Positions 45,420 through 56,878 are shown, counted from the stretch's first letter. The stretch is DNA of 64,000 nucleotides from Chelydra serpentina (GCA_037349315.1 JBAIAC010000008.1:36678001-36742000); one strand, 5' to 3'. Notes: generated from the sequence alone by a model not told the origin. Made by a program: numbers and translations.

Positions 45420-45522
45420 CACCTATTGTGGAATGCACACGAGCAATCACTCGAAGAAGAAAAGACAGTTACCTTTTCCGTAACTGGTGTTCTTCGAGAT
45501 GTGTTGCTCATGTACATTCCAC
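45420..45522 (+). repeat. DIRS internal complementary region
   Basis: The first part (45420-45457) is the reverse complement of the outer end of the left terminal repeat, and the second (about 45458-45520) is the reverse complement of the right end, including its extension (GACAGTTACCTTTTCC). Together they represent the junction of a circularised element, which in DIRS elements templates completion of the ends during replication. Confidence 0.92.
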
Positions 45523-45556
45523 ATCCCGCCCTCCTTCCCCTCTGTCGGAGTTGTCT

Positions 45557-45775
45557 GGCAAGAAGGAACTGAGGGTGGGGGGAGTGCGCAGCACCCCTTA
45601 TACCGTGCCATAGAGGCGGCACTCCAGGGGTCGCTAGGGGCGGTCCCCTATGGGTACTGCTAGGGGAAAAACTTCTTCCACCGGTGCACGTGGCAAGCAC
45701 GCACACCTATTGTGGAATGGACATGAGCAACACATCTCAAAGAACACCAGTTATGGAAAAGGTAACTGTCTTTTC
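45557..45775 (-). repeat. DIRS right inverted terminal repeat with extension
   Basis: Bases 45557-45742 are the inverted copy of the left repeat. The last 33 bases (AGAACACCAGTTATGG...ACTGTCTTTTC) have no partner in the left repeat but are matched inside the internal complementary region. A short extension at the right end is known in DIRS-1-type elements. Confidence 0.9.
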
Positions 45776-46035
45776 CTTTGGGAATAGTGGGTCTGTGAAT
45801 TTTATGAGTGTCCAGTGGAGCAGAGCTTGGGGGGATGCTTGGGGGTTGGACTGTGCCTCTTGCTAACCTGCAGAGGGACAGCAGAGGCTGCATGGGATGA
45901 GAGGGAAGTGCTTGTGTTGCCTGTGGCTTGTGGAGTCATGAAGCTGACCCCTGGCAGGCACACATGAGGCTCCCTTTTGCTTAGGGCAGGTGGTATGAGA
46001 TGCCTTATACCTCTGGGTACCTCAGTAGGCAGCAC
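45776..46035 (+). repeat. Right part of the LTR-like repeat split by the DIRS
   Basis: It continues the sequence interrupted at 38370 (CTTTGGGAATAGTGGGTCTG). The right end is tentative. There is no evident duplication at the DIRS junction, as expected for recombinase-mediated insertion. Confidence 0.4.
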
Positions 46036-47151
46036 TCAAGCCAGTGGGTAAATAAGAGACTAATTAAGGTTCCAGTTGGTATGATTCATGGACAACAGCA
46101 TTCTAGTTCCAAACTATTAACCTCGATTGTTATCTCCACTCAGTCACTAACCACATTCTGAGTGGAATAAGAAATTCTAAGGAGAGTGGGACTGTTTGTG
46201 ATATGGTCACAGCTCTGACCTGTGTAATCACTTGGGTCTTGTCTTTAGAGGGAAAACTTGTGAGCATTTTTCTCCACCAATGCAACCACTATGGAAGCGG
46301 AAGTGTAAGCATTTTTGACACTGTTATCTAACTCTGCATTAAACAGAATAACAGACTGTGCTGACCCTTGTACGAGCAGGTGCTGACAGACTGCCTGTTA
46401 CTGGGGCTTTTAAGGCCAAGCATTTAGGATGGTTGTGGCTGCTACAGGGATAGTGAGATTAAGAGGGAACCGTGTGACTGTGGATGGGGCTATGTACATG
46501 AGAATTATACCACATTAACTAGACAAGTTAACGAAAGTGGCACGGACTTCTTCCCCCTGCCCCTCACACCTCCTCGAGTGTGGAAATAGTTGTAATAGTA
46601 TAAAGCTGCTTATACTGCTACAATTTATTTATGTGAATTTAGGAGTAAAAAAATAACACTTCTTACAGAAAGAGTGCTTCATGTTTTTACTGTAGAGGTT
46701 AGCCAAAACTTGGGGGTCTTGTGGGCTTTTTCCATTAGGAAGAGAAATTGGTGGTGGAATCTGGTGTTTCTTTGGTGCAATCCTGTTACTTTACAAAGAA
46801 TGCACAAAGTCCTGTTTCCCTGAACACAATAGGAATCAAACAATAGGAGATAGTTTATTTGCTCATATTTCCAAGCCTCTTTGAGCCACCAAGCAGTCCA
46901 AAAAGCTCTCTGTCTCTCCAGGCTTTTCTCAGGACCTTGTTCCGGCTGTTCCTTTAGCTTTTCTGCAGCTGCTATCTTCTCTCTCAGCTTCTCTGGTTCT
47001 TTCTGCCTCTCTTTCACAGACATACAAAATAATAGCCAGCAGAAATCCCTCTGCTTACATGAGTCATGCCTGTGCCTTTGTTTTGGGTGCTGACATAGGT
47101 ATACTAGTACATACCAAGTCTCAGATTGAAAGGAGATCTGGGGGAAGTATT
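46036..47151. other. Non-coding sequence with one odd antisense open frame
   Basis: No gene is called. A 173-codon minus-strand frame (47200-46679) has a charged helical centre (KEPEKLREKIAAAEKLKEQ) but no recognised family, and its first codons lie inside the hAT MITE that follows. It could be a decayed fragment of an unknown protein or chance. Confidence 0.35.
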
Positions 47152-47159
47152 CTCTAGAG

Positions 47160-47886
47160 CAATGGTTCCCAAACTTTAACAACCTGTGAACCCCTTTCAC
47201 TAAAATGTCAAGTCTCGCGAACCTCCTCCTAAAAATGAATATTTCCAGGGATTTTCTCCTTTACCTGAGTATAAATTATAAAAGCAGTGATCTTGGAAAT
47301 ATACAATTTGTTTTTATGACTTGCCTATTACACACTATTTATTATTAATTATTATTTATCATTACAGTATTTGTATTACTTTATGAAAACGGCAACACTC
47401 TTCCAAGATCTCGCTTTTGTAGTTGTATCACTTTGAATAAGCCTGTTATAAGACAAGGCTCCTATGTTTCATGAAGAAGTATCAGATGTGAAACAGCATG
47501 AAGATATTTAAGAAACCAACTCAGAGTTCTTCCTACACAAGCATTCAGGTCTTGAGCAGTCCAGGCAAATAACGCACATTACAACAAAGCTTAAACTTGT
47601 TCTTCGTAATAATTTTAAAAATAATACTAGCTGCCTATTTAATTTTGTAAAAAGCAAAAACCACCTCCCTTTCCATTTCTTATAAAGAGTCTTGAAGTTT
47701 AAAACTCCTCAGTGTGACAGATATGCTTGCTTTGATCTGCTTAGCTCTTGGAAGTCCAGGGGCTTCGGGCTGCTGGCCCCATGCTGCCTGTGGTCCCTAG
47801 GGACAGCTCTGTCCGCCATTAGGGAATTTTTTCCCGAGAACCCCCTGTAACATTTCACGAACCCCCAGGGGTTCACAAACCCCCTA
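47160..47886. mobile_element. hAT-type non-autonomous element, 727 bp
   Basis: Perfect CTCTAGAG duplications at 47152-47159 and 47887-47894 enclose it. The left end CAATGGTTCCCAAACTT and right end GGTTCACAAACCCCCTA are imperfect inverted repeats of the kind seen in Charlie-like hATs (consensus GGTTCCCAAAC). A second inverted pair lies just inside (CTGTGAACCCCTTTC and CACGAACCCCCAGG). No transposase is present. The target contains TCTAGA, a preferred hAT-Charlie site. Confidence 0.88.
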
Positions 47887-47894
47887 CTCTAGAG

Positions 47895-48916
47895 AGACCA
47901 GACCTGCTCTGGGGCTCTCCTTAGTGTCAGTTGGGGAAGCACTGAGACTTGGAGGAGGCTGTAGAAAATGCCAGTGAGGGCTGGTGGTAGCACACAGCTA
48001 CTGAGCATTGTGCAACTTTTGTGTATTATTCCTCTGCAGTGTTAGCTCTTTGGCAGTCTTTCTTGAGAGATAAGGTTTCCAAAACTCTTTCTAGCTGTTA
48101 GTATGGAAAAATCTTAGAAAGAAGATTCCAGCTGCTTCATCTTTATTAATGAAGTACAGATTACATTGCACTAACAGCATACAGATTTGACCTTTGTATT
48201 CCTGAGTTTTCTTTTAGTATTGCTGTTACCCATCCCTTTTTCTCCTTCTGTGATTTAAGTTGATGGACAAGTTTAATAAACAATATTACAAATGACATTT
48301 TTGTTTTACTTTTTATTTTCCTCGAAGAAAAGGAATCCCATACTTTACTGTGAAGAACCATTTTTTTCTGTGATCAATAATCCTTGCAAAATCTGTTGTT
48401 TGTTTATTTTATGGGTGTCCAAAGTCCAGGACCAGCACTATATTCAATAGTGCAGTTGAAATATTCATACAGTGAGTTTTCTTCACACCAGCTACAGCAG
48501 AGTGTAACAGCTCAGTGTACAACCACCTGCAGCCATCTGCCCCTGTTCCCATGAGTTGAAAGGGAATAGAGGCAGCAGATGGGCCTGCACAAACCGGAAA
48601 GAGTGGAACATGGGAAATAGCAAGAGAATTGTAATTGAGAAACAGAAGGCTGTGAAGAGGCAAATAAGGTCTCCTTTCAGATTGCCTTATTGGGATCCTA
48701 TCATGCCCCCTACAATGACAGGCATATTATCTAAGCAATACTATAGGACCAAGTGCAGTGTGTGGTTATACCAGATACCTGAATACCACTAGCATGTTTG
48801 ATTTCTAGTAACCAAGAAGTATAGATGTTCTGCACTTCTACAAGAAGTACAGTGATTATCATTAAGAAGTCAACATTTGCCAAACACAGCTATTTTCTAT
48901 TCTAAGCATAAGGAAA
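47895..48916. other. Non-coding sequence, nothing recognised
   Basis: AT-rich sequence with short motif-free open frames only. Confidence 0.4.
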
Positions 48917-49166
48917 CTATATGATAACTGAAAATAAGAAAGAAAAACTTGTAGCACCTTAGAGACTAACAAATTTATTTCAGCATAAGCTTTCGTGGGT
49001 TAGTACCCACTTCATCGGATGCATCCGATGAAGTGGGTACTAACCCACGAAAGCTTATGCTGAAATAAATTTGTTAGTCTCTAAGGTGCTACAAGTTTTT
49101 CTTTCTTATTTTCATTTTGCTGACACAGACTAACACGGCTACCACACTGAAACCTATATGATAACT
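48917..49166. mobile_element. Penelope 3'-end palindromic insertion with 13-bp duplication
   Basis: A perfect palindrome of 186 bp (48929-49114, arms 93 bp, no loop, centre GGATGCATCC) is followed by a single-copy tail (49115-49153, with ACTAACACGGCTACCACAC). The arm includes GTCTCTAAGGTGCTACAAG, the characteristic tail of Penelope-like elements as also seen at 19013-19100. The exact 13-mer CTATATGATAACT flanks the insertion at 48917-48929 and 49154-49166. Two inverted, severely truncated copies joined at one insertion site fit the known inverted arrangements of Penelope elements. There is no coding sequence. Confidence 0.93.
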
Positions 49167-50058
49167 ATAAGCAAAGGATGCCTTTTAAAATAGCAGCCAC
49201 TGTACAGAAATGTGTGTTATTAGTCATCTAGCACGTTTAGCGATGAGATGAATCCACTATTTTAGACTTGTGGAATACTGAAGAGTTTGCCTTTGTAACC
49301 CAGTGAATCTCAAATGCTGCAGGGGTGGAGACTAGTGGAAAGGAGTTTAGGGCTGGAGCTGGAATAGCAGGAGGGAGTATCAACGAGTATGAGGCTTCGT
49401 TGTAGCTGGGAACTGTGTCATACGTGAAATGGCTGCCAATACCTGGAGCAATGATGTATTTTAAGTGTTGAGGATTCAGGTTTAGTATTTCAAAGGTGGC
49501 TACACAGCATATTTTAAAGGGGTGTTTATATCTAGTCTTTTTTTAACAAAAAAAGTTGAAAAATAGTTTCAAGTACTACACCTGCTCCTGAATCTCCTGC
49601 CAATATTTCTGACTTTACAATCACACTTTTCTACTGTTAAAAACATTTGTTTTTCTGTCCTCTGTTGCTGTGTGAAAGACCCACATAAATGGGGGCCATC
49701 TGCTCCCAAGCTGACCTTGCAGGAAAACTGACGTTAATCAAGGTGCTGTCAAATACAGCAACAAAATGAAAAAATAAAGAAATATTTTGTTTCTCTAATC
49801 GTTTAATGTTAGTTGCTTTGGGCATTATTTGCAACAATAGTAGATAAAATAAAATAAAACTTGTCTGAAATTTTTTTTAAGTTTGTGTCCCTTTAAGTGT
49901 TTTTAATTTTCTGGCTTAGTGTATTGTCCTACTCTAGTGGCTGGTACCCAAGCAGAATAAGGCCATGATCTTGCAAACACTTGCACATGTGCTTAACTTT
50001 AAATACATTTGGAGTACAAATTGAAATACTCTTATGTTTCTATGGATACGCACATGTG
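49167..50058. other. Non-coding sequence, nothing recognised
   Basis: AT-rich sequence with short motif-free open frames only. Confidence 0.4.
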
Positions 50059-50061
50059 TAA

Positions 50062-50300
50062 GGGCTTGTCTTCACTACCAGGGAGATCAATGCTGCTGCA
50101 ATCGATGCAGTGGGTCTAGTGAAGCCCCGCTGAATTGACAGCAGAGAGATCTCCGGTAGACCAGAGAGCATCTCCTGAGACGCAGCGCAGTTAAGACACT
50201 GGGGTAAATTGACCTAAGCTACATCGACTCCAGCTATCTTGTTCATGTAGCTGGAGTAGTGTAACTTAGGTCGACTTAACTCAGTTGTGAAGACAAGCCC
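50062..50300. mobile_element. PIF/Harbinger-type MITE, 239 bp, TAA duplication
   Basis: Ends GGGCTTGTCTTCACTACC and TTGTGAAGACAAGCCC are almost perfect inverted repeats, flanked by TAA at 50059-50061 and 50301-50303. A subterminal hairpin (CTCCAGCT...AGCTGGAG) is present. Of the three copies this has the best-matched termini, suggesting the least age. Confidence 0.92.
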
Positions 50301-50479
50301 TAAGTGTTGGCAGGGTTGGGCCTTATGAGCCTACTATTGCTACCAGCTTATGGAGTTGTCCCTTTAACTCAAGTGGTGGAGGCTTGGGCTTTTGTTACTG
50401 AAGGTAAAATCTACACTGACTACTGATAAGAGTGGTTGTGTAGTAAAATTTGTTTACAGACTCAGCTTCACTGAATATG

Positions 50480-52300
50480 AAGACCTTTAAACAGCACATG
50501 AATACTTTGCATTGGTTTTCACTGCAGAGGGTCTTTGCATCGGTCTTCACTGCAGAGGATGTGAGGGAGATTCCCACACCTGAGCGATTCTTTTTAGGTG
50601 ACAAATCTAAGGATCTGTCCCAGATTGAGGTGTTAATAGAGGAGGTTTTGGAACAAATTGATAAATTAAACAGTAAGAAGTCCCCAGGACTGGATAGTAT
50701 TCACCCAAGAGTTCTGAATGAACTGAAATATGACATTGCAGAACTACTAACTGTGGTATGCAATCAATCACTTTAAATCAGCTTCTGTACTATATGACTG
50801 CAGGATAGCTAATGTGACACCAATTTTTTAAAAAGACTGCAGAGGTGATCCTGGCAATTACAGACCAGTAAGCCTAACTTCAGTACCAGGCAAATCGGTT
50901 GAAACTGTACCAAAGAACAGAATTATCAGACACATAGATGAACATGATTTGTTGGGGAAGAGTCAGTGCAGTTTTTGTAAAAGGAAATCATCCCTCACCA
51001 ATCTATAAGAATTCTTTGGGGGAGAGGCCAACAAACATATGGATGAGGGTGATCCCTTAGATATAGTGTACCTGGACTTTCAGAAAGCCTTTGACAAGGT
51101 TCCTCACCAAAGGTTCTTAAGCAAAGTAGGCAGTCCTGGGATTAGAGGGATGATCTTCTCATGGATCAGTAATTAGTTAAAAGAAGGGAAACAAAGGATA
51201 GAAATAAATGGTCATTTCAGAATGGAGAGAAGTAAATAGCGGTGTCACCCAGGGATCTGTATTGGGACCAGAGCTGTTCAACATATTCATAAAGGATCTG
51301 GAAATAGGGCTAAACAGTGAAGCGGCAAAATTTGCAGACGATACAAAATTACTCAGGCTAGTTAAGTTCAAAGCAGACTGCAAGGTGTTACAAGGGGATA
51401 TCACAAAACTGGGTGACTGGACAACAAAATGGCAGAAGAAATCCAATGTTGATAAATGCAAAGTAATGCACATTGGAAAACATAATCCTATCTATATATA
51501 CAAAATTAGCTGTTTCCTCTCAAGAAAGAGATAGTAGAGTCGCTGTTGATAGTTCTCTGAAAACATCCACTCAATTTGCAGTGGCAGTCAAAAAAGTTAA
51601 CAGAATATTAGGAAAGGGATAGATAATGAGACGGTAAATATCATAATACTACTACATAAATCGATGGTATGTCCACACCTTGAATACTACATGCATTTCT
51701 GGTCATCCTATCTCAAAAAAGATACATTAGAACTGGGGAAAGTACAGAGAAGGGCAACAAAAATCATTAGGTATATAGAACCGTTTCCATATGAGGAGAG
51801 ATTAAAAAGACTGGACAAGAGACAACTAAGGGGGGGGGCTGGGAATGATAGTGGTCTATAAAGTCATGAATAGTGTAGAATGGGTGAAAAAAAGTGTTAG
51901 TTACTCCATAACAAGAACCAGTGGTCACCCATTGAAATTAATAGGCAGCAGGTTTAAAACAAAAGGAAGTACTTCTTCAGGCAACTCACAGGCAATCTGT
52001 GGAATTCATTACCAGGGTAACAAAACTACAACTGGGTTAAAAAAAGAATAAGATAAGTTCATGGAGGTCCATCAATAGCTATTAGCCAAAATGATCAGGG
52101 ATGCATCCCTATGCTCTGGGTGTCCCTAACCTCTGACTGCCTGAAGCTGTGTGTGGACAACAGGAGATGGATCACTCTATAGTTGCTCTGTTCTATTCAT
52201 TCCCTCTGAAGCACCTGGCGTGGGCCAGACAGGATACTGGGCTAAATGGAGCACTGGTCTGACCCAGTATGGCCAGTTCTTATGTTCTTATATTCTTCAG
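50480..52300 (+). pseudogene. Degraded CR1 LINE, reverse transcriptase and 3' tail
   Basis: ORF2 fragments in several frames follow in correct order: DKLNSKKSPGLDSIHPRVLN, a broken fingers region with GNYRPVSLTS-like sequence, YLDFQKAFDKVP near 51070, VTQGSVLGPELFNIFIKDLE, FADDTKLL (catalytic double aspartate, 51331-51354), then HLEYYMHFWSSYLKKD and KVQRRATKIIRYIEP. Many stops and frameshifts make it dead. The 3' tail (GACAGGATACTGGGC, GGTCTGACCCAGTATGGCC, TCTTATGTTCTTA) belongs to a different CR1 subfamily from the copy inside the DIRS and matches the antisense tail at 59703-59815. Confidence 0.88.
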
Positions 52301-53772
52301 TGTGTAAAGCAGCATGTGAACAGGACTCATTGCCGCTCTGAAATGTTTGCTATAAAGTTACATAAAGAAAAGCAAAACATCTTATAGTGAAAGAAAATAA
52401 TTTTTAAGCAAAAAAGGAATCCATTAATATATATATATTTTTCAGAGCTAACACTAAATTTTAGCAACCTCTTGTACCCCACACCTGCAGACAGGGAGAG
52501 GAAGTTTCTCGTTTCCCAGAAAGAAAATTGCCCCCATAATGTTCCTCTAAGGCAGGATGGGAAAAATGGAGAGGAAATGAGTGCTGCTTCTTTCACGTCA
52601 TTCTGTTCCTTTCTAGCCTGTGAACCAGCCAGTGAAAGCAGTTGATGCTTTTGCTGGCTAGTCTCTTTGTGCATCAGGCAGAGGGGGATAACAGCCTTCT
52701 TCAAAAGAAAAGAACAGAAATCACTGAAATTCTCTTATCCTAGCCCTAGACAATCAAGCAAAGGAACAACAGCTGGACACAATGTGAAGTGTTGGCAATA
52801 GACCTGAGCAGACGTGGAACAATTGAGCGAGACAGACTCCATCTGTAATCAATGCATGGTTAAGTATTCACACCTGAGTCAAAATAGAAACACAAGGTGC
52901 TAGGTAATCGATTTTTGGGAAGGGGGAGGGGGGGGGGAGAAGGGAAAGTATTTTTTTCTCTTGTCACCTGGATATCTGTCCATTAGAACTAGAATTAGAC
53001 AATTCACTTCACCAAATTGTTTTTGGATGGTACTCGCTAGTAATCACTTTCAATCTCTGGTAGAATGGTCTGAAATAAAAATATTTGATCAGAATTTCCC
53101 CCCACTGGGGAAAGTACAAAGTACTGCCACTAAACCTGTGGATGAAATGGAAGCTGGATCTAAAGCATACTTGCTTTTGATTCTGCAATATATTAAACCA
53201 CAGCCTTCTCTAGTCTTTAGGGGCTGACTAGTATTGACTTCAATGGACTTTGGATCAGGCCCTCGCTTTTGGGTTGGATTCGAAGCAGAGTCACAGAAGA
53301 AAGAAACTATTTATTACCAATCTCCCGAGGCAGCCAATTAACCAGAGTCTGATTATCTATAGAAACAAAACACATAGTTAGATTACTCTATATTCCCCAA
53401 TACATAGATTTGGAGAAAAATCAATGATGGCAAGAGAACTTAGCTCAGAGGTGAGTTCTGCTCTAATAAAAATACAGAGGCAACTCTGCTAGCATCCACC
53501 AATATTGTCATTCATTAACCAATAATCCTTTTCCTTGTTATTCTCAAAGCACATTCACTTCCATCCGGATGTTTAAATACCAAAGCAATCATCTGTGCAG
53601 AGATATTGGCAGTCCATTTAATTAACAGTGTTCCTTCTTAAAGGACAGCATTGTACAAAAGCTGCAAGAGAAGCCTGTTAAACTCCAGGCCAGCAGAAAG
53701 GTCTCATTCCCATATAATTGACTGGGCATCTAACATCTCAAACATCTAAAGGTCTCACATCTAAAGACTTGG
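52301..53772. other. Non-coding sequence, nothing recognised
   Basis: AT-rich sequence with a G-rich tract near 52920. Short open frames lack motifs. Confidence 0.4.
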
Positions 53773-54870
53773 TGTGATGGGATATATAAACCCCACACTG
53801 GAACTGAAGGGATTAATGAGCAATTCTGGGACCAGGGGATTCTGTGATGCTGGCAGCCCAGATGCCAGCTCTTGCTCAGGCTGCAGGCATTAACTAAGAA
53901 GAGACAATCTCATAGCTGGAGACCAGACCAGTTCACCTGAATGTTAGTTTTGTTCAAAATCGGTATTAGTCTCATATGTATGTATGTAGTGTTTAGACTC
54001 TATGAAATGCATGTAAATTGCTTCCTGCGTTAATCTCACTTGTAATGGCTGCATTTCATGCTAAAAGAAAATATGTAAGTTTTGCTTTATAACTTTGAAA
54101 ATGTTTGTTCTGAACTTGTGAACTCAGGCACAGGAATAATCCTCCCCACCCATTCAGAAGGACTATCAAAATCAGTTGGGTCATCAAGGATCATTGCAAT
54201 ATCAAGGATTGGTTAATGGTGCTGTCCTGGGAAATGCTACGTGCAAGGAAGTTCATCCTGTGAGCGTGGAAGCTGAATGAAGGAAATGAAACAAAGTCCA
54301 TCTTTTTGGCTGTTTGAACTTTGAAGGACCAGAGACTCTCTTTGAAGCCAGAGATCCCCAGGGGCTGCCTCCTGGGTCTGCCCTGAGAGATACTTTGAAT
54401 TGTCAGATCACTGCAGCTCTGTTACTCTAAGGATTTAGATGGTAACTCATTTGTGTGATATGCTTGCTTGCTTTAACCTATACATAACTTATTTCCTTGT
54501 CCTAGTTAATAAACCTTTAGATATTTTATTACAGGACTGGCTACAGGCATTGCCTTTGGTGTAAGACCCCAGATCAGTTGGTACACTAGATAAGTGACTG
54601 GTGACCTGAATACAGTGTGATTTTGGGAGTAAGTGACCATTTATCACAATGTCCAGTTTGTCTGGGTGTCAAGATAGACTGGAGAATCTAAGGGGACCAT
54701 CTGTGGCTCCATGGTAAAACTATTACAGTGATCCAACAATTCACATTTGTTACTGACTTGGTGAAATCTAATTAGAGAACACACCACCATTTTGGGGTGT
54801 CTGCCCTGTTTTTGACAGCCTGCTCTGAGGTAGGCACTCACCATCGTAAGCCACTCCAAACAGCATGACA
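53773..54870 (+). repeat. Probable solo LTR of a turtle retroelement, 1.1 kb
   Basis: The block starts TGTGATGGGATATATAAACC, giving a promoter-like TATATAAA close to the 5' end, and ends CAGCATGACA. A polyadenylation signal with TTAATAAACCTTTAG is at about 54506. The overall form (TG...CA ends, internal AATAAA, no coding) is that of an LTR. The rest of the provirus is absent. A target duplication is not evident. It directly precedes the leader of a Gypsy-type element, which may be unrelated. Confidence 0.6.
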
Positions 54871-54879
54871 GACTCTGCC

Positions 54880-55683
54880 CCTCAACACTTGTAGGGCCTG
54901 CTCCAGGTGTAGGAGGAGTTTACAAGTTTGCTAGAGAGCTCAGAAGGCAGCAGACAGGAGAGGAGAACAGACCTAACTTGAGGACAGAAGCCTGTGCTGT
55001 CAGAGGGAGACTGCCAGTTGAACCCAGATGAAGGTTCAGTTATTTAGTTATTTTTCTATCTTATGTTGGACTTTGAGACTTTTGGGGAAGGTGAATGGTA
55101 GGAAGTGGCCCAGGGAGGCAGTTTAGAGGCATTGCAGGGTGCTTGATACTGTTGCTTCTCACAGGGCCTTGGGTTGTAGCCTGGTGGAGTGGGTGGATCT
55201 GGGCTTCTCAAACCACCCCTTTTGTGTGAGGGCATAAACCTCCCTTTCACACTCCCCCTCTCAGGAGTAAGGAGAGGGTAGAGAAGCTGAAAGCCCTGAG
55301 ATGAGGGCAAGTGACCTGCAGGGATCAGGAGGTGGTCTTGAGGACTTCCCTGCTGCAAGGATGTGGGACTCCATAGATTTCTTTGGACTCTGTTATTCTG
55401 GAAGGGGATGAATGAAATCAGTGACTTGGCTGAAGGGCTGATTTGCCACCCACTCTGAGGCGGGCTGTCACAGTGTTGAAGTCATTGCTGGAAAGAGGCA
55501 GCAGAAATAGGAGGAGGGGGAGGAGAGGAAGTGAAAGCCAGCAACCTAACCACTAGGCAATGCCACCAGTAAATCTAGCTTCCTCTGACACAACTTGGTG
55601 GAGAATGTAGGCAGTGTTCCAAGTCTGTTGTAAGAAAAGAAGACAAAAATGATCACAAAGGGGAAGGAGAGAAAGAAAAGGAG
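54880..55683 (+). repeat. 5' LTR or leader of a Gypsy-class element
   Basis: This 0.8 kb non-coding stretch lies directly before the gag remnant. Near its end TGGTGGAGAATGTAGGCA (55596-55613) looks like a primer-binding site, since it starts with TGG and is followed by the gag leader. The LTR boundaries could not be fixed and no matching 3' LTR was found downstream. Confidence 0.4.
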
Positions 55684-56720
55684 ATGGATGTAGACAAATT
55701 GTTAAAGTGGCTGATAGACAGCCAACAAAAAGCAGCCCAACAGCAGCAGCAGAACCAGATGTTACAGCAAATGGCCACACAGCAGCAGCTCACTTGGGAG
55801 TTAACAGTACAGCAACAATGCCTGGTCCAACAAATGGTGACTCTTTTACAACCACCGGGGGTGAACACAAACTTGCGGCAGGGCCTCGGAACCCCACTCC
55901 AGACCCAGGCATTCTGATAATTCACAAAGATGGAGCCCAGAGATGACCCAGAAGCCTTCCTTGTCACCTTCAAGTGGGTCACCACTGTGGCCACCTGAAC
56001 ACTGGGCTATTTTGTTGGCATCCTACCTGACGCGGCTAGCCCAAGTTCTATAACAGGGCTTCCACACTGTAGCCGCACAAGATGATACAGACGTCAACAG
56101 CCATCTGAGATGTCTTCAACATCACAGCTGAAACCCAGTGACAGCGCTTTTTCTGGTAAAGATACCCATTTAGCGATGGCTCCAACATGAGAAGCGAACC
56201 AAGCAGATCATACTAGAATAATGTACACAGATCCTTTCTGCTGGGGGATGAGAGTGCATGTTCCAGTATAAGCCCAAGATATTGGCTGATGAAGGGAGGC
56301 TGATTGGAAAATTGTACGTCAGTCAGAGATCCAGCCATTGGAACTCCAAGATCTGAAGTTGCTTTTTCCAAGGGATCACCACCTGCAGATTTATGGTCCA
56401 GACAAGAAGGGTGGCCTCTGGGAAACCATAATACCTAGCCCAACTCCTAGACTATCAGCAGCTACAGCAAGACCATGGAGCCTGGTCCCATGTGAACCAA
56501 AGGGCTGAGGAAAAGCCTGAACCCAAGAGAAAGCCCTTTTCACGCACTCAGCTCTCCCTGAGTTAGTCAGGGGATGGGGCGGTTTCCTTGAACAGAAGCT
56601 ATTTTTCATGTGGACAATGGGGTCATTTCCACCACAACTGCCCCTTTATTGAGTGCAAGTATAGGCAAGCATGGACAGTGGACACCACTGGCTTGGAAAG
56701 AGGCCCTGCAAAGATGTTGG
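55684..56720 (+). pseudogene. Gypsy/Gmr1-like Gag with SCAN-like domain, broken
   Basis: The ATG at 55684 opens a glutamine-rich N-terminus (AAQQQQQNQMLQQMATQQQ) ending in a stop at 55915. Directly afterwards MEPRDDPEAFLVTFKWVTTV gives the start of the SCAN-like capsid domain, and decayed later helices follow to about 56400. A zinc-knuckle relic at about 56600-56640 (FSCGQWGHFHHNCP) has lost its first cysteine to tyrosine. Gag would form the particle and bind genomic RNA. Frame changes and stops abolish it. The organisation matches the antisense remnant at 34880-35932. Confidence 0.75.
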
Positions 56721-56878
56721 TGCCAGTGCAGGTCAATGGGGTAGAAGTGCTAGGACTAACAGACTCAGGCTGTAGCCAAATATTGATTAGGGAACAACTA
56801 CCAGGCCCAGGAGGCACCATCTACTTTCAACGCGTACATGGGGTTGTATGCCCATATCTCACAAAGAAAATACCATAA
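56721..56878 (+). pseudogene. Retroelement aspartic protease remnant
   Basis: In frame with the preceding knuckle region, PVQVNGVEVLGLTDSGCSQI carries the D-S-G active site of retrotransposon proteases, followed by LIREQLPG. The rest of the domain fades out before the stop at 56876. It would process the Gag-Pol precursor. Confidence 0.75.

Larger units (their letters stand above)
38371..45775 (+). mobile_element. DIRS-like tyrosine-recombinase retrotransposon, interrupted
   Basis: This 7.4 kb element has every structural mark of the DIRS group: inverted rather than direct terminal repeats (38371-38563 and 45557-45742), a right-end extension (45743-45775), an internal complementary region (45420-45522) that holds the complements of both outer ends fused, and Gag, reverse transcriptase, RNase H and tyrosine recombinase remnants in that order. 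Such elements replicate through RNA and reintegrate a circular copy with the recombinase, leaving no target duplication, consistent with the flanks. A CR1 (41258-42892) and a Harbinger-type MITE (43004-43301) interrupt it. Without them it is about 5.5 kb. Stops in gag, RT and recombinase make it inactive. Confidence 0.92.

Noticed and set aside
46679..47200. 173-codon antisense frame with a charged helical centre
   Set aside because: No family recognised, and its start lies within the hAT element inserted at 47160.
49017..49026. CRISPR-like or terminator-like hairpin at the 48.9 kb palindrome
   Set aside because: There are no regularly spaced repeats, and the structure is fully explained by two inverted Penelope ends with a target duplication.
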